A stretch of DNA of 64,000 nt, from NCBI GenBank assembly GCA_900316745.1, contig ONEB01000009.1, forward strand, positions 1 to 64,000, read 5' to 3'. The position numbers and the translations under genes are program-made. The notes under the pieces were generated by a model. The model was not told the origin of the DNA and did no database searches. It saw nothing but the letters and a program-made list of their open reading frames with translations. This document shows positions 16,512-26,291 of this stretch, piece by piece (the stretch's first letter is position 1; every line of letters starts with the position of its first letter). Source of the stretch: an uncultured Eubacteriales bacterium. Lineage in GTDB: Bacteria > Bacillota > Clostridia > Oscillospirales > Oscillospiraceae.

Positions 16512-17835
16512 AAGAAAGCAATCATCTCTGTTTGTGCGCACGTCGCTGATGATCCTCGGCGGCGTCGTGATGACCTTCCTGGTCAATGTGCTCCTGAGCG
16601 CCGCGGGGCACTGGGCGGTCGACCGCCTGTATATGGCGGATGCAGCCGTGCAGGCGCGCAACCGCGCCCTCTCGGAGCGGCTGGAGCGCTATGCCTCGGA
16701 GCATCACGTCAGCAGCATGGACTACGCGCAGATCCGTGAATGGGTTGACAGCGCGGATGCGGACCTGCTCATCTATGAGGGTGACAGTGTTTATGAGGTC
16801 GGCAGCTGGGGCTACGAGGCGTTCCCCGCGGGCGAGGCGACCGAAGAGAATCTGGCCGAGTGGGGATACACGCCGTTCTCCATTGATTTTTCCAACGGCA
16901 CCTGCCGCGTCGCCATCGCCGACTGCTCGGATCTTGAGCTGCAGGATACGGTGCGAAAGGTCAGCACCGTGGCGTCATTTCTGGTGTTCGTCGGCACGCT
17001 GCTGCTGTATACGCGCCGCATCTCGCGCCATCTCCGGGACTGCTCACAGGACGTCACCGCCGTGAGCCGGGGAGAGTCTGAGCACGTGAACGAGCAGCGC
17101 AGCTTTACGGAGCTGAGCGTGCTCGCACGGGACGTCAACCACATGCACGACGTCATCACCGACCGCACCCGAAGCGCGCAGGACGCGCTGCAGGCCAACC
17201 GCGAGCTCATCACCGCGCTCTCCCATGATATCCGCAATCCGCTCACATCGCTGATCGGGTATCTCGATCTGCTCGGCATGGAGAGCGATTCGCTCTCCGA
17301 GACCCAGCGCAAGTACCTCGCGGCCAGCGCCGAAAAGGCCGACCGCATCCGCGCGCTCACGGATGAGATGTTCCGCTATTTCCTGATTATCTCCGATGTA
17401 AAGCCGCCCGTGCGGCTCGAGCGCTATGACGCGCAGATCCTGCTCGAGCAGATGCTCGGCGAGCACGCGATCGAGCTGGAGTCTGAGGGCTTTATCGTGC
17501 GCAGTGATGCGCTTCAGACGCCGTGCGCGATCGAAACCGATATCACGATGCTCCACCGCGTGCTGGATAATATCTTCTCCAACATCCGGAAGTACGCCGA
17601 TCCCGCAAAACCCGTCGAGCTGGCCGCGATTGTGCAAAAGGAGCGGCTGTTGGTGACGGTGCGCAACGGCGTTTACAGCACGCCGCCGCACAATGTCGAG
17701 AGCAACCGCGTCGGCCTGCGCACCTGCGGCGCGATCATGGAGCTCTTAAACGGCACGTTCAGCGCCGGGGAGGACCACGGAAGCTTCACGGTCACATTCA
17801 CGTTCCCGCTCGCGCCGGAAGCAATCACCGTATAA
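16504..17835 (+). CDS. Membrane sensor histidine kinase
   Basis: A 443-residue kinase, partner of the preceding regulator. It uses a TTG start inside the regulator's last codons (8-base overlap). TM1 lies at about 13-35, a sensor of about 115 residues follows, then TM2 near 155-175 and a HAMP-like linker. Phospho-acceptor H241 sits in LSHDIRNPLTSL (a PhoR/VanS-like H box with Asp after His). The ATPase domain has DNIFSNIRKYA, but the glycine boxes are degenerate (VGLRTCGAIME rather than GxGLGL), which may reflect altered nucleotide affinity. A terminator follows 10 bases after the stop. Confidence 0.92.
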   Translation: MTERKQSSLFVRTSLMILGGVVMTFLVNVLLSAAGHWAVDRLYMADAAVQARNRALSERLERYASEHHVSSMDYAQIREWVDSADADLLIYEGDSVYEVGSWGYEAFPAGEATEENLAEWGYTPFSIDFSNGTCRVAIADCSDLELQDTVRKVSTVASFLVFVGTLLLYTRRISRHLRDCSQDVTAVSRGESEHVNEQRSFTELSVLARDVNHMHDVITDRTRSAQDALQANRELITALSHDIRNPLTSLIGYLDLLGMESDSLSETQRKYLAASAEKADRIRALTDEMFRYFLIISDVKPPVRLERYDAQILLEQMLGEHAIELESEGFIVRSDALQTPCAIETDITMLHRVLDNIFSNIRKYADPAKPVELAAIVQKERLLVTVRNGVYSTPPHNVESNRVGLRTCGAIMELLNGTFSAGEDHGSFTVTFTFPLAPEAITV

Positions 17836-17845
17836 AACATGAAAT

Positions 17846-17876
17846 GGGCTGTCTCAGTTCGAGACAGCCCGTTTTT
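17846..17876. terminator. Terminator between the histidine kinase and the glucan synthase genes
   Basis: Perfect stem GGGCTGTCTC / GAGACAGCCC with a 5-base loop, then GTTTTT. It sits between two convergent genes. Confidence 0.85.
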
Positions 17877-17877
17877 A

Positions 17878-20800
17878 TCATCCGACGGCGCCGCCGTCAT
17901 AAGGCATGCCGTTCACGGTGATCTCGTTTTGCGAAAGCGTGATCGTATAGGTCTCGCCGTCCCTGCGCCACTGCACGGAGCAGCCCTCCCAGTCGGGCGG
18001 GAGATTCGGCCGGATGAAGAGCCTGCCGCCGCGCAGCTTCAGCCCCAGCAGATCCTCCAGCGCCACGCGCAGATACCAGCCCGCCGCGCCCGTGTACCAG
18101 CTCCAGCCGGCGCGCCCCTGCTCGTCCCCGGCGTAGACGTCCGCCGCGAGCACATAGGGCTCCGCCTCATAGCGGTCGGGGTCGAAGCTCGCCGGGAGCA
18201 CTGCGCGCAAAAGCTCCGCGCCCTCGGCGGCGTGACCCGTGCGCAGCAGCGCCATCGCGAGCCAGATCGCCCCGTGCGTATACTGCCCGCCGTTTTCCCG
18301 GAACCCGGGACCGTAGCTGCGCAGATACCCGGGATCGGGCTTCTGCGCGCGGTAGGGCGGCGTGAAGAGCCGCACGGGCGTGCCCGCGCCGTCATAGAGC
18401 GCGTCGAGGGCGCTGTTGAGCGCGGTCTCAACGTGGTCGGGCGCTGCCTCCGGCACAAGGGCGGAGAAGCTCTGGGCGATCGCGTCGATGCGGCAGGCCT
18501 CGCTGTCGTGCGCGCCGATGGGCGTGCCGTCGTCATAGTACCCGCGCAGATACCAGCTGCCGTCCCATGCGTTTTCGGCGGCCTGTCCGAGACGCTCAGC
18601 AGCACGCTGCAGCGCCGCGCCCCGGCGGCTCTGGAGCGCAGTCAGCAGCGCCGCCATCCGGTGCGCCGTGTGCGCGAAGAACCATGTGAGCCATACGCTC
18701 TCGCCGCGGCCGCCGTGTCCGGCGCGGTCCAGAGCGTCGTTCCAGTCGCCGTCGAGGAGCAGCAGCAGCCCGTGCGCGCCCGTGCCGCGCGTGATCACGC
18801 ACTCCAGCGCGCGCAGGCAGTGATCCAGCACCGTGCCGGAGCGTGAGCCCCAGTGCAGCACATCATAGCGCGCGCGCTCCCGCTCTGCGAGCGGCGCCGC
18901 CTCCAGATAGCTGGCCTCTTCGGCGAGGAGGGAGCGGTCGCCCGTCTTTTCCACATACTCGCACACCGCCCACGGCAGCCAGACGAGATCGTCCGAAATG
19001 CGCGTGCGCACGCCGCGCTCCTCCGTGCCGCCCGTGTGCCACCAGTGGCAGACGTCGCCGTCCGGAAACTGATGCGCGCAGCAGGCGAGGATCTGCGCCC
19101 TTGCGGGCGCGGACGTGAAGTGCAGGAGGTTTACGCTGTCCTGCAGCTGATCGCGAAAGCCGAACGCGCCGCCGCTCTGGTAGAGACTTGTGCGCGCGAG
19201 CAGGCGGCAGGCCATCGCCTGATACGCCGCCCAGCCGTTCAGATACCGCTCCATCGCCGTGTCGGGCAGCGCCGTGTGCACGCGCTGCACCAGCCCCTGC
19301 CAGTGCGAGCGCACGGCGAGCAGGGCGTCGCGCGCATGGGAGACGTCCGCGTACCGGCGCAGGACGTCCGCCTCCGCCGTGCCGACGACGATCACCGCCG
19401 CACTTTTAAGCGTGAACGTGAGACAAAAGCAGCCGGGCGCCCCGGCGCTCATCGTGCCGTCAAGCTGAGAGCGCAGCGCGTGGTTCAGATCGCAGGTAAA
19501 GGCGTGCACCGGCTCGCTCACGGCGGCGCGCACCGTCATCGGCACGGCGCTGCGGGGACTCGAAGCGCAAAACAGCCCGTCGCGCTCGCTCGTCACCACA
19601 GCTGATGCGTCGGCAGCGCGCTCCGCCAGCTGCAGCGGAAACGTCCACTGGACGTCCGCCGCCGCGCCGGTGTTTTCCAGCAGCAGCACGCGCACATCGT
19701 CCTCCCATGGGATGAACGCCGTCACGCGCACATCGTCCGACTGCCACGCCGCCGCGCCGAAGCCGTAGACCGCGCGCACGGTGTTTTCGGAGTCTGCAAA
19801 GAGACTCTGCCGCGCGCTGCCCAAGCGCTCCAGCCGCTCGGGACCTGAGACCGCCCACGGATCATTGCGCCACGGAGTGATGCGCCCGAGGTGCGCGTTT
19901 TGATACCACATTGCGCCGCAGCCGCTGTCCGCGGCGAAAAAGCCCAGCCGCCCGTTCGTGAGCACCTGTGCCCACGCGCGGCGGGGGAGGGCGCGCTCCA
20001 TCGTAAAGGCGATGCTGCCGTCGGCGGCATACTGCACCGGCGGCGTCTCGCAGGCGAGATCGCGCCGGTCTTTGGTTGACATAACAATAGGAAGCGTGCT
20101 GCGCGGCGGCGTATCATCCGCTGCAGGATCCGCCCACACAGCGGCGTTGGCGCGGATCGTCTCCGTGTCCTCGGAGAAGAACACGCCGCCGGGGGCGTGG
20201 AGCGCAGCTTCCAAATCGAGCGCGCGCAGCGCCTGCGTCACGGTCTGCCGACCGGTCTGATAGTAGTCGCCGTCGGGCTCGATGCAGAAGACGAGGTCGC
20301 TCTCAAGCCCGCAGCGGCTGAGCAGGGCGTGCCGCCGCACGAGCAGCTCCGCCGCGCTCCGGTGCTCCGCGCGCGTCAGGGGCGCCGCCAGGATCGGCCT
20401 GTCGCCCGAAACGCCGCAGCGCCAGAGGGCGTCCCGGCTGCGCAGGGCGCTTTCGGCATGCGGCGTGAACCGCCCTGCCGAGAGGGGACCGGTAAGCGCC
20501 ATCGCCGCGGCGAGCTCCGGCGCGTCCATGCCGCACTGCGCGGCAAACCGCGCGCTGAGATCGGAAAAGGCGCTTCGGGGCATCGCGAGTGTCTGCTGCG
20601 CCGCCTGAAAGGCGTCCTGCTCATGTGCGCCGACGCCGAAAGCAAAGCGCAGCGTCGCGCGCTCGCCCGTCTCGAGACGCAGCGGCACGCGCACGGTCAC
20701 GCGCCCGTCATACAGCCAGTGCGGCTTTTCGGGCAGCGCCTCCGGCGCACGGTCGAGCGCCAGCGCGAGATACCGCTCCGGCACCTCGCCGCGCGCGAGT

Positions 20801-23800
20801 CTGCGATAGAGCAGGGTGCCGCCGCGCGCCTTTTCCTCCACGCCGAGCCGCCAGAAGGCCGGGTGGCTGCGCGCCGCGTCCCCGGGCGCGAGCACGGGGG
20901 AGAACACGAGCTCCGCCGCGCCGGTGAAGGCCTCCCGCGCCGTGAGCTCCAGAATGCGCAGCTCGCCCGTCTCCTGCGCCGAGACCGCGACCGAGAGCGT
21001 CGCCGCCACAGGGCCGTCCGGCGCTGTGACCGAGGCGGTGCTCTCCGTAAAGCGCCACTGCGCCGCGCCCGCGCCCGTGCGCGGAAAGAGCGTGTGCATG
21101 CCGTCCCCGGAGACGAGCCGCACCGCCGGGGGCGTGTCGCCGAAGAGCGAGCAGTCCTTTATGCGCGACCAGGCAGCGCCCGTCTCGGCAAAGCGGACGT
21201 GGTATGCGCCGTTGGAGAGAAGACAGCAGGCGGGCGCGAGTGCGTCGGTGCCGTCTCCGGTGCGCAGATAATGCAGCGGCTCGGTGCGCGCTCTGCGCGC
21301 GACCGGGCTGCGCGGACGCCGCCGGATCACAACGCCGCCGATCGGCACGCGCTCGGCGAGAAAGCCCCGATACGCGCGCGCGGAGGGGTCTTTCATGATC
21401 CACTCCTGCGGCAGTCCGCCGCGCAGCACCGTGCAGGCAGCGACAAGACTCATGCCGAGGTGGTGCGCCATGCCGGCGCGGACGATCTCGCCGCCCGCGC
21501 CGCGCGTCCGCCGGGGCGTGAAGTCCACAGCCTCATAAAAGCCGAACGCGCTGCGCATGCCGAGCGCTTCAAACCGCCTGAGATCGCGCATGGCAGCGCG
21601 CGGCTCCACGAGCAGCGCCAGGAACGCGCTGTATGGCGAGAGCACAAGCTCCTCGTCCATGCCGCGCCGCAGCGCGAGCGCCGCGACGCCGTGCGCCTTA
21701 TAGCGGTAGTGCAGCTGCTGATCGAGCGCGAAATAGCCGCTCTCCGAGATGCCCCAGGGAAGCCCCGGCGACGTGCGACGCCGCTGGCAGTAAAGACAGA
21801 ATTTCGCGCTCTCCCAAAGCAGCGACTCCCGATACATCGGCAGAAAGAGCTCCGGCATCAGATATTCAAACATTGTGCCCGTCCAAGAGGCCATGCCGCG
21901 GTAGCCGTCCTTCTGCACCTGCGCGCGGCTGAGCTGCCGCCAGAGTCTGCGCGGCACGTCGCCCTTCGCGATCGCGAGATAGGCCGTCAGCCGCGCCTCG
22001 CTCGACATCAGATCATACCAGCCGGGGGAGGGTTCGAGCGTGTGCGCGTCGATGCCGATGCGCATCAGCCGCCGCGCGGGATCGTAGAGCGGGGAGAAGT
22101 CCATCGCGTCATACAGCGCCCGGGCGCGTGAGGCAAGCTCCGGACGTTCTTCTTTCAGTGCGCCCCAGACCGCGAGCAGCCCGGCCGCGAGATTGCCGCT
22201 GTCCACCGTGGAGATATAGGCCGGCTCCATCACGCGCAGCGAGATCGTCTGATACCAGTTGTAGAGGTGGCCGTTCCATTTCTCCATGCCCTCGAGCGTC
22301 GTGAGGATGCCCTCGATAAGCGCCTCGGGGTCGCCCTCTTTCAGCGAGAGCGCCCGTGCGCAGAGGGCAGACATGAGCGCAAAGGAGATGTTCGTCGGAG
22401 AGGTGCGGTGCGCCGCGCCAGCGGGGGGATTTTCCTGCCGGTTGTCCGGCGGCAGGAAGTGATCCTCCGCAGTGCACAGGGCGGCAAAGTAATGCCAGGT
22501 CTCGGCTGCGTATTCCAGAAGCCGCGCGCGGTCGGTCGGCGAGAGGGCCCGGCGCTTTCGCCGCTCGCGCCCCAGGAGCCACGCCGCCGCGGGGCTGAGC
22601 GCCCATAACAGACCCACAGTCTTGCCCGCCGCGCCGGGGGAGAGGAGCATGAGCGCCGCGCCCAGCACCGTCGCGGGCAGCATCCGGCGAAAGGAGAGCG
22701 GCAGCGTCGCCCTGCCGCCGCCGGACTGCGCCGCGGTCTGCCACTGCAGAAGCTTCCGGTGCGAGATTCCCATGCGCCAGAGCGCGCGCACGATCGCCGA
22801 GGCGCAGACCCACGCCTCCCACGGCAGCAGCCAGAGCTGCACCGCCGTCTGCACGAGCGCGCCCGCGGCGCCGGAGAGAATCGTGCTGTGGTATTTTACG
22901 CGCCGGTCTGTCTCCGGGCGGAGCATCGCGTCGCCGAGCGAGAGCAGAAGCCGGCTCATGAGACTCAGCAGCGCCGCGAGCGCTGCCAGCCGCAGCCCCG
23001 GCCAGCGCAGCCAGAGCCCGAGGAAGATGGCGAGAAATGTTGCCGGCGGCACGAGCGAGCGGCGCAGACTGTCAAACAGCCGCCAGCGGTCCATCGCGCG
23101 AAAGTGCTTCCCGCGCCGGAAGAGCCACGGCAGGTTCTGCCAGTCGCCGCGCACCCAGCGCTCCATGCGCGCAAAGTATCCGGCGCCGGAGGCGGGGAAA
23201 GAATCCGTCAGCTCCACGTCGCCGAGATAGCCGCCGCGCAGATACGCGCCCTCCAGCGCGTCGTGCGACAGGACGCGGTTTTCCGGCACGGCGCGGTCGC
23301 AGCAGTCGAGCAGCGCGTCAATGTCCAGGATGCCCTTTCCGGCAAAGCCTCCGCAGTCATAGCGGTCCATATAGAGCTCGCTGCAGTGGATGCCGTAGGG
23401 GTCGGTGCCGCCCTGCCCGGCGTAGATGCGGGCAAAGTCCGTGCGCACGGCGCTCTCCAGCTCCACCGTCATGCGCGGATGCATCAGTCCGTAGCCCGCC
23501 GTCACCGCGCCGCGCCGGTGGTCGATCACGGGCGTGGAGAGGGGATGGAGCATCGCGCCGATCAGCTCCTTGGCTGTGCCCGGCGAGAGGAACGTGTCGG
23601 CGTCGAGCGTGATGAGATACCGCACGCCGTGCTGCGCGCCCGGCTTGCCGGCCAGACAGTGCACGCCGGTCTCCATGCCGCGCAGCAGGTGCGCCAGATC
23701 GAGCAGCGCGCCGCGCTTGCGCTCGTGCCCGCGCCAGATGTTGTCCTCGGGCGCGTGGGAGCGTTTGCGCGCAAAGAGATATAATCCGCCGCCGTACTGC

Positions 23801-24981
23801 GCGTTGAGCGCGTCGACGGCGGCTTTTGCCGCCCGGAGGATCTCCGCGTCGCCCTCCGCGTGCTCCGTTTTGCCCTCCGGCAGATCGGCGAGGAGGCCGA
23901 AGGCAAGGTTTTTGCCCGCCTCGCGGTTGCAAAGGTGAAATTCCTCGAGCCTTCCTGCGAGCGTGACGCCGTCCTCGGGCTTGGAGAGAAGCGCCGGAAT
24001 GACGCAGAGGGTGCGCCCGTTGCGCGGCACGCCGTTTTTCAGCTCCATGCGCGGCACAAAGCGCGGCGGCGTCAGGCGCAGCAGCACTGCGTCCATCGCG
24101 CTCTTCACGAGCTCCGAGAGCGGCAGCGAGAGCAGCACCGCGCAGGAAAGACTGTCCGTCAGAAAGCCGCAGAGCACCGCCCCGAAGAGCGTGAGCAGCA
24201 GCACTGCCGTGATATACCACGCGCCGGTCGGCGGCGTCTGATCAAAGAGCAGCGCCCCGACGTGCTTTCCCTCGCGGTCTGCGCGCTCCACGAGCGCGCG
24301 GGCAAGCTCCGGCGTCGGAGTGCGCGCCCTGTGCGCGCGCTTTTCCAGCGTGCGGCGGTAATATGCGCGGCTTTTCTGGTCCATTTCGCCGTAGACGCCC
24401 GCCCGCTCCCGGCGCAGGCATTGCTCAATGGGATCGACGCGCTCGAGCATCGTGCCGAGCTCCGCCGTCGCAAGCAGCCGCAGTGAGGCAAAGAGCCGCC
24501 CCGCCTCCGCGCTTGCGCCGCGCCGCGCGTCCTCATCGAGGTAGAGCGCCGCGAGCCGCGTCACGATCGTGAGCTTCAGCGTCGGGATCAGCGCGGCAAG
24601 CTCCCGGCTGCGCAGCGGAATGACTTCCTGAAATCCGGTGAGATACGCCTCCAGCCCAGAGAGCGACACCTCGCCGCCGCAGGCTGCGAGATAGCGCGCG
24701 CAGCACGCCTCCGGCAGCGAGACCTCGCCCGCCGCGCGCAGGGCATGGGCGTGCCGGAGCGTCTGCAGGGCGTCGCGCGCCTCCCGCTCGGCGAGATACC
24801 AGTTGTCCAGCAGCCACTGCGAGGCGCTGTCAGCGTCGGCGGCAAGCCGTTCGCGCCGGTGCCGGAGCGCCGTGAGCGCGTGCGCGCCGCGCCGACACAG
24901 CGCCTGCGCGCGCACGCTGCCCGCGCAGGTGAGCGCCTCGGCGTCCTGCCGCGCCGTCTCGCTGAGCTTGGTTCGATCCAT
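17878..24981 (-). CDS. Cyclic beta-1,2-glucan synthase-like enzyme (GT84 / glucoamylase-like / GH94)
   Basis: A 2367-residue membrane enzyme resembling NdvB/Cgs, which builds, sizes and cyclises beta-1,2-glucan. Helical N-terminus and TM pair near 250-300. A glycosyltransferase core follows, with DADTF near residue 457 and a RWVRGDWQ acceptor motif near 609. A second TM cluster lies at about 620-810. The glucoamylase-like domain spans about 860-1190 (WGISESGYFALD, AHHLGMS). A GH94 phosphorylase-like part runs to the end (GFRDQLQD, DGDVCHWWH, DGDWNDAL near 2082 with the expected catalytic Asp). It is shorter than the ~2800-residue proteobacterial enzymes. ATG 24981 follows GGAGGA and is chosen over 25173. 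No export partner is adjacent. Confidence 0.88.
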   Translation of the reverse strand: MDRTKLSETARQDAEALTCAGSVRAQALCRRGAHALTALRHRRERLAADADSASQWLLDNWYLAEREARDALQTLRHAHALRAAGEVSLPEACCARYLAACGGEVSLSGLEAYLTGFQEVIPLRSRELAALIPTLKLTIVTRLAALYLDEDARRGASAEAGRLFASLRLLATAELGTMLERVDPIEQCLRRERAGVYGEMDQKSRAYYRRTLEKRAHRARTPTPELARALVERADREGKHVGALLFDQTPPTGAWYITAVLLLTLFGAVLCGFLTDSLSCAVLLSLPLSELVKSAMDAVLLRLTPPRFVPRMELKNGVPRNGRTLCVIPALLSKPEDGVTLAGRLEEFHLCNREAGKNLAFGLLADLPEGKTEHAEGDAEILRAAKAAVDALNAQYGGGLYLFARKRSHAPEDNIWRGHERKRGALLDLAHLLRGMETGVHCLAGKPGAQHGVRYLITLDADTFLSPGTAKELIGAMLHPLSTPVIDHRRGAVTAGYGLMHPRMTVELESAVRTDFARIYAGQGGTDPYGIHCSELYMDRYDCGGFAGKGILDIDALLDCCDRAVPENRVLSHDALEGAYLRGGYLGDVELTDSFPASGAGYFARMERWVRGDWQNLPWLFRRGKHFRAMDRWRLFDSLRRSLVPPATFLAIFLGLWLRWPGLRLAALAALLSLMSRLLLSLGDAMLRPETDRRVKYHSTILSGAAGALVQTAVQLWLLPWEAWVCASAIVRALWRMGISHRKLLQWQTAAQSGGGRATLPLSFRRMLPATVLGAALMLLSPGAAGKTVGLLWALSPAAAWLLGRERRKRRALSPTDRARLLEYAAETWHYFAALCTAEDHFLPPDNRQENPPAGAAHRTSPTNISFALMSALCARALSLKEGDPEALIEGILTTLEGMEKWNGHLYNWYQTISLRVMEPAYISTVDSGNLAAGLLAVWGALKEERPELASRARALYDAMDFSPLYDPARRLMRIGIDAHTLEPSPGWYDLMSSEARLTAYLAIAKGDVPRRLWRQLSRAQVQKDGYRGMASWTGTMFEYLMPELFLPMYRESLLWESAKFCLYCQRRRTSPGLPWGISESGYFALDQQLHYRYKAHGVAALALRRGMDEELVLSPYSAFLALLVEPRAAMRDLRRFEALGMRSAFGFYEAVDFTPRRTRGAGGEIVRAGMAHHLGMSLVAACTVLRGGLPQEWIMKDPSARAYRGFLAERVPIGGVVIRRRPRSPVARRARTEPLHYLRTGDGTDALAPACCLLSNGAYHVRFAETGAAWSRIKDCSLFGDTPPAVRLVSGDGMHTLFPRTGAGAAQWRFTESTASVTAPDGPVAATLSVAVSAQETGELRILELTAREAFTGAAELVFSPVLAPGDAARSHPAFWRLGVEEKARGGTLLYRRLARGEVPERYLALALDRAPEALPEKPHWLYDGRVTVRVPLRLETGERATLRFAFGVGAHEQDAFQAAQQTLAMPRSAFSDLSARFAAQCGMDAPELAAAMALTGPLSAGRFTPHAESALRSRDALWRCGVSGDRPILAAPLTRAEHRSAAELLVRRHALLSRCGLESDLVFCIEPDGDYYQTGRQTVTQALRALDLEAALHAPGGVFFSEDTETIRANAAVWADPAADDTPPRSTLPIVMSTKDRRDLACETPPVQYAADGSIAFTMERALPRRAWAQVLTNGRLGFFAADSGCGAMWYQNAHLGRITPWRNDPWAVSGPERLERLGSARQSLFADSENTVRAVYGFGAAAWQSDDVRVTAFIPWEDDVRVLLLENTGAAADVQWTFPLQLAERAADASAVVTSERDGLFCASSPRSAVPMTVRAAVSEPVHAFTCDLNHALRSQLDGTMSAGAPGCFCLTFTLKSAAVIVVGTAEADVLRRYADVSHARDALLAVRSHWQGLVQRVHTALPDTAMERYLNGWAAYQAMACRLLARTSLYQSGGAFGFRDQLQDSVNLLHFTSAPARAQILACCAHQFPDGDVCHWWHTGGTEERGVRTRISDDLVWLPWAVCEYVEKTGDRSLLAEEASYLEAAPLAERERARYDVLHWGSRSGTVLDHCLRALECVITRGTGAHGLLLLLDGDWNDALDRAGHGGRGESVWLTWFFAHTAHRMAALLTALQSRRGAALQRAAERLGQAAENAWDGSWYLRGYYDDGTPIGAHDSEACRIDAIAQSFSALVPEAAPDHVETALNSALDALYDGAGTPVRLFTPPYRAQKPDPGYLRSYGPGFRENGGQYTHGAIWLAMALLRTGHAAEGAELLRAVLPASFDPDRYEAEPYVLAADVYAGDEQGRAGWSWYTGAAGWYLRVALEDLLGLKLRGGRLFIRPNLPPDWEGCSVQWRRDGETYTITLSQNEITVNGMPYDGGAVG

Positions 24982-25059
24982 GATGATTCCTCCTGCGGCT
25001 TTTTTTAACAGTCTGCGCAGGGAAAAGGAAAAATATGCGGGATGCCGAAGCACATGCAC

Positions 25060-25088
25060 TTGACAGAAAGGAGCGCATGATGTACAAT
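25060..25088 (+). promoter_or_regulatory. Promoter of the QueT-like gene
   Basis: Perfect TTGACA at 25060-25065, a 17-base spacer and TACAAT at 25083-25088. The inferred start point (about 25095) lies just before the riboswitch. Confidence 0.85.
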
Positions 25089-25107
25089 GCGCCTCGCAAC
25101 ATGTTTT

Positions 25108-25140
25108 ACAGGTGCCATCACCCTGTATAAAAAAATGGGA
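25108..25140 (+). ncRNA. PreQ1-I riboswitch (compact H-type pseudoknot)
   Basis: P1 is ACAGG (25108-25112) with CCUGU (25122-25126). The 9-base loop contains CCAU (25115-25118), which pairs exactly with AUGG (25135-25138) after the A-rich AUAAAAAAA tail. CACCCUGUAUAAAAAA matches the known preQ1-I core by memory. The second stem abuts the GGGAGGA ribosome site, so ligand binding should block translation. The downstream gene encodes a QueT-like queuosine-precursor transporter, as expected. Confidence 0.85.
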
Positions 25141-25150
25141 GGAATTTAAT

Positions 25151-25684
25151 ATGCGTTTTTCAACCAGAGACATTGCACTCGCCGCCGTGATCGGAGCGGC
25201 TTATGCAGCGCTGACGATGCTGCTCGCGCCCGTCAGCTACGGGCCGATCCAGATGCGCGTTTCGGAGGTGCTCTGCATTCTGCCGCTTTTCATGCCCGTT
25301 ACGACGTGGGGACTCTTCGTCGGCTGCGCGGTGGCGAACATCATCAGCACCGCAGGCATCTGGGACGTGATCTTCGGCTCGCTCGCGACGCTTCTCGCGT
25401 GCCTGTGCATTCAGGCGCTGGGGCAGCGCGGCCGCGGAAGTGTCAGCTGGCTGCGGATCATCCTTGCGGCGCTCATGCCGGTCATCTGGAACGGCGTCAT
25501 CATCGGCGCGCTTTTGATGTGGACGATCACGGACACGGTGTTCCCGAATGTCAACGCTGCGTTCTGGATCATCGGCGGCGAGGTCGCCCTCGGCGAGGCC
25601 GTTGTGATGTTTGTGCTCGGCATCCCGCTGATGCGTCTGCTGCCGGAAGCGCCGTGGTTTCAGAAAATTGTCGCAGAACATTAA
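25151..25684 (+). CDS. queT: QueT-family queuosine-precursor transporter (ECF S component-like)
   Basis: A 177-residue membrane protein with about five TM segments. The opening TRDIALAAVIGAAYAALTMLLAP and the following YGPIQMRVSEVLCILPLF are typical of QueT proteins, the substrate-binding component of an energy-coupling-factor importer for preQ1/preQ0-like bases. It needs shared EcfA/A'/T subunits not in this window. The ATG at 25151 is fixed by GGGAGGAAT and by the riboswitch upstream; 25112 would lie inside that RNA. Bidirectional terminator downstream. Regulation by preQ1 at translation is strongly suggested by the leader. Confidence 0.9.
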   Translation: MRFSTRDIALAAVIGAAYAALTMLLAPVSYGPIQMRVSEVLCILPLFMPVTTWGLFVGCAVANIISTAGIWDVIFGSLATLLACLCIQALGQRGRGSVSWLRIILAALMPVIWNGVIIGALLMWTITDTVFPNVNAAFWIIGGEVALGEAVVMFVLGIPLMRLLPEAPWFQKIVAEH

Positions 25685-25686
25685 AA

Positions 25687-25716
25687 CAAGGGCGGAGTCA
25701 TCGGACTCCGCCCTTG
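25687..25716. terminator. Hairpin between queT and the phosphoribosyltransferase gene
   Basis: A 13-base stem CAAGGGCGGAGTC / GACTCCGCCCTTG between convergent genes. T-tracts are short, so it is a probable rather than certain terminator. Confidence 0.65.
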
Positions 25717-25736
25717 AACTATATGATAAAGGATGC

Positions 25737-26291
25737 TCAGGCCTTGACCGTGCCGTCGGGATTGAACAGCGGCAGCTGGCCCAGCACGATGATGTCATCG
25801 CGGTTGATCGCGTCGCCCTCGGCGAGCACGGCCATCTTGCCGACCACGTTCGCGCCGACCTGACGGCAGAGCTCCTCCATCGCGCGCAGGCTCTCGCCCG
25901 TGGAGATCACGTCGTCAAGGATCAGCACGCGCTTGCCTTTCAGCTGCTTTGCGTCCTCGGCGTCGAGCACCAGCGTCTGCACGCCTTCGGTGGTGATGCT
26001 CTTGACGTTTACGGTCAGCACGCCCTGCATGTAGGCCTTGGCCTTTTTGCGGGCGAGGAAGTATTTCTCCGCGCCGCTCTGACGCGCCATCTCATAGAGC
26101 AGGGGAATGGCCTTGGCTTCGGGCGCGATCAGGTAGTCATACTCCGGGGCGCGCTTTAACAGCTCCGCCGCGCAGTGCACCGTCAGCTCCACATCGCCGA
26201 AGATCACGAATGCGCCGATATAAAGATCGTCCGATACCTTGCACAGGGGAAGCTCACGCTTCAGTCCGGCAATGTCAATCTCATAGGTCAC
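25737..26291 (-). CDS. Type I phosphoribosyltransferase (adenine PRT-like)
   Basis: A 184-residue cytoplasmic protein of the PRTase fold. The PRPP loop reads VLILDDVISTGESLRAM (residues about 120-136), preceded by a YLIAPEAKAIPL segment typical of Apt/XPRT-like enzymes. It probably joins a purine-like base to PRPP. The base is not determined by eye; it lies next to queT but convergent, so no operon link. The start has an AGGAGGAACC site. Real apt genes are about 170-180 residues, which fits. Confidence 0.85.
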   Translation of the reverse strand: MTYEIDIAGLKRELPLCKVSDDLYIGAFVIFGDVELTVHCAAELLKRAPEYDYLIAPEAKAIPLLYEMARQSGAEKYFLARKKAKAYMQGVLTVNVKSITTEGVQTLVLDAEDAKQLKGKRVLILDDVISTGESLRAMEELCRQVGANVVGKMAVLAEGDAINRDDIIVLGQLPLFNPDGTVKA

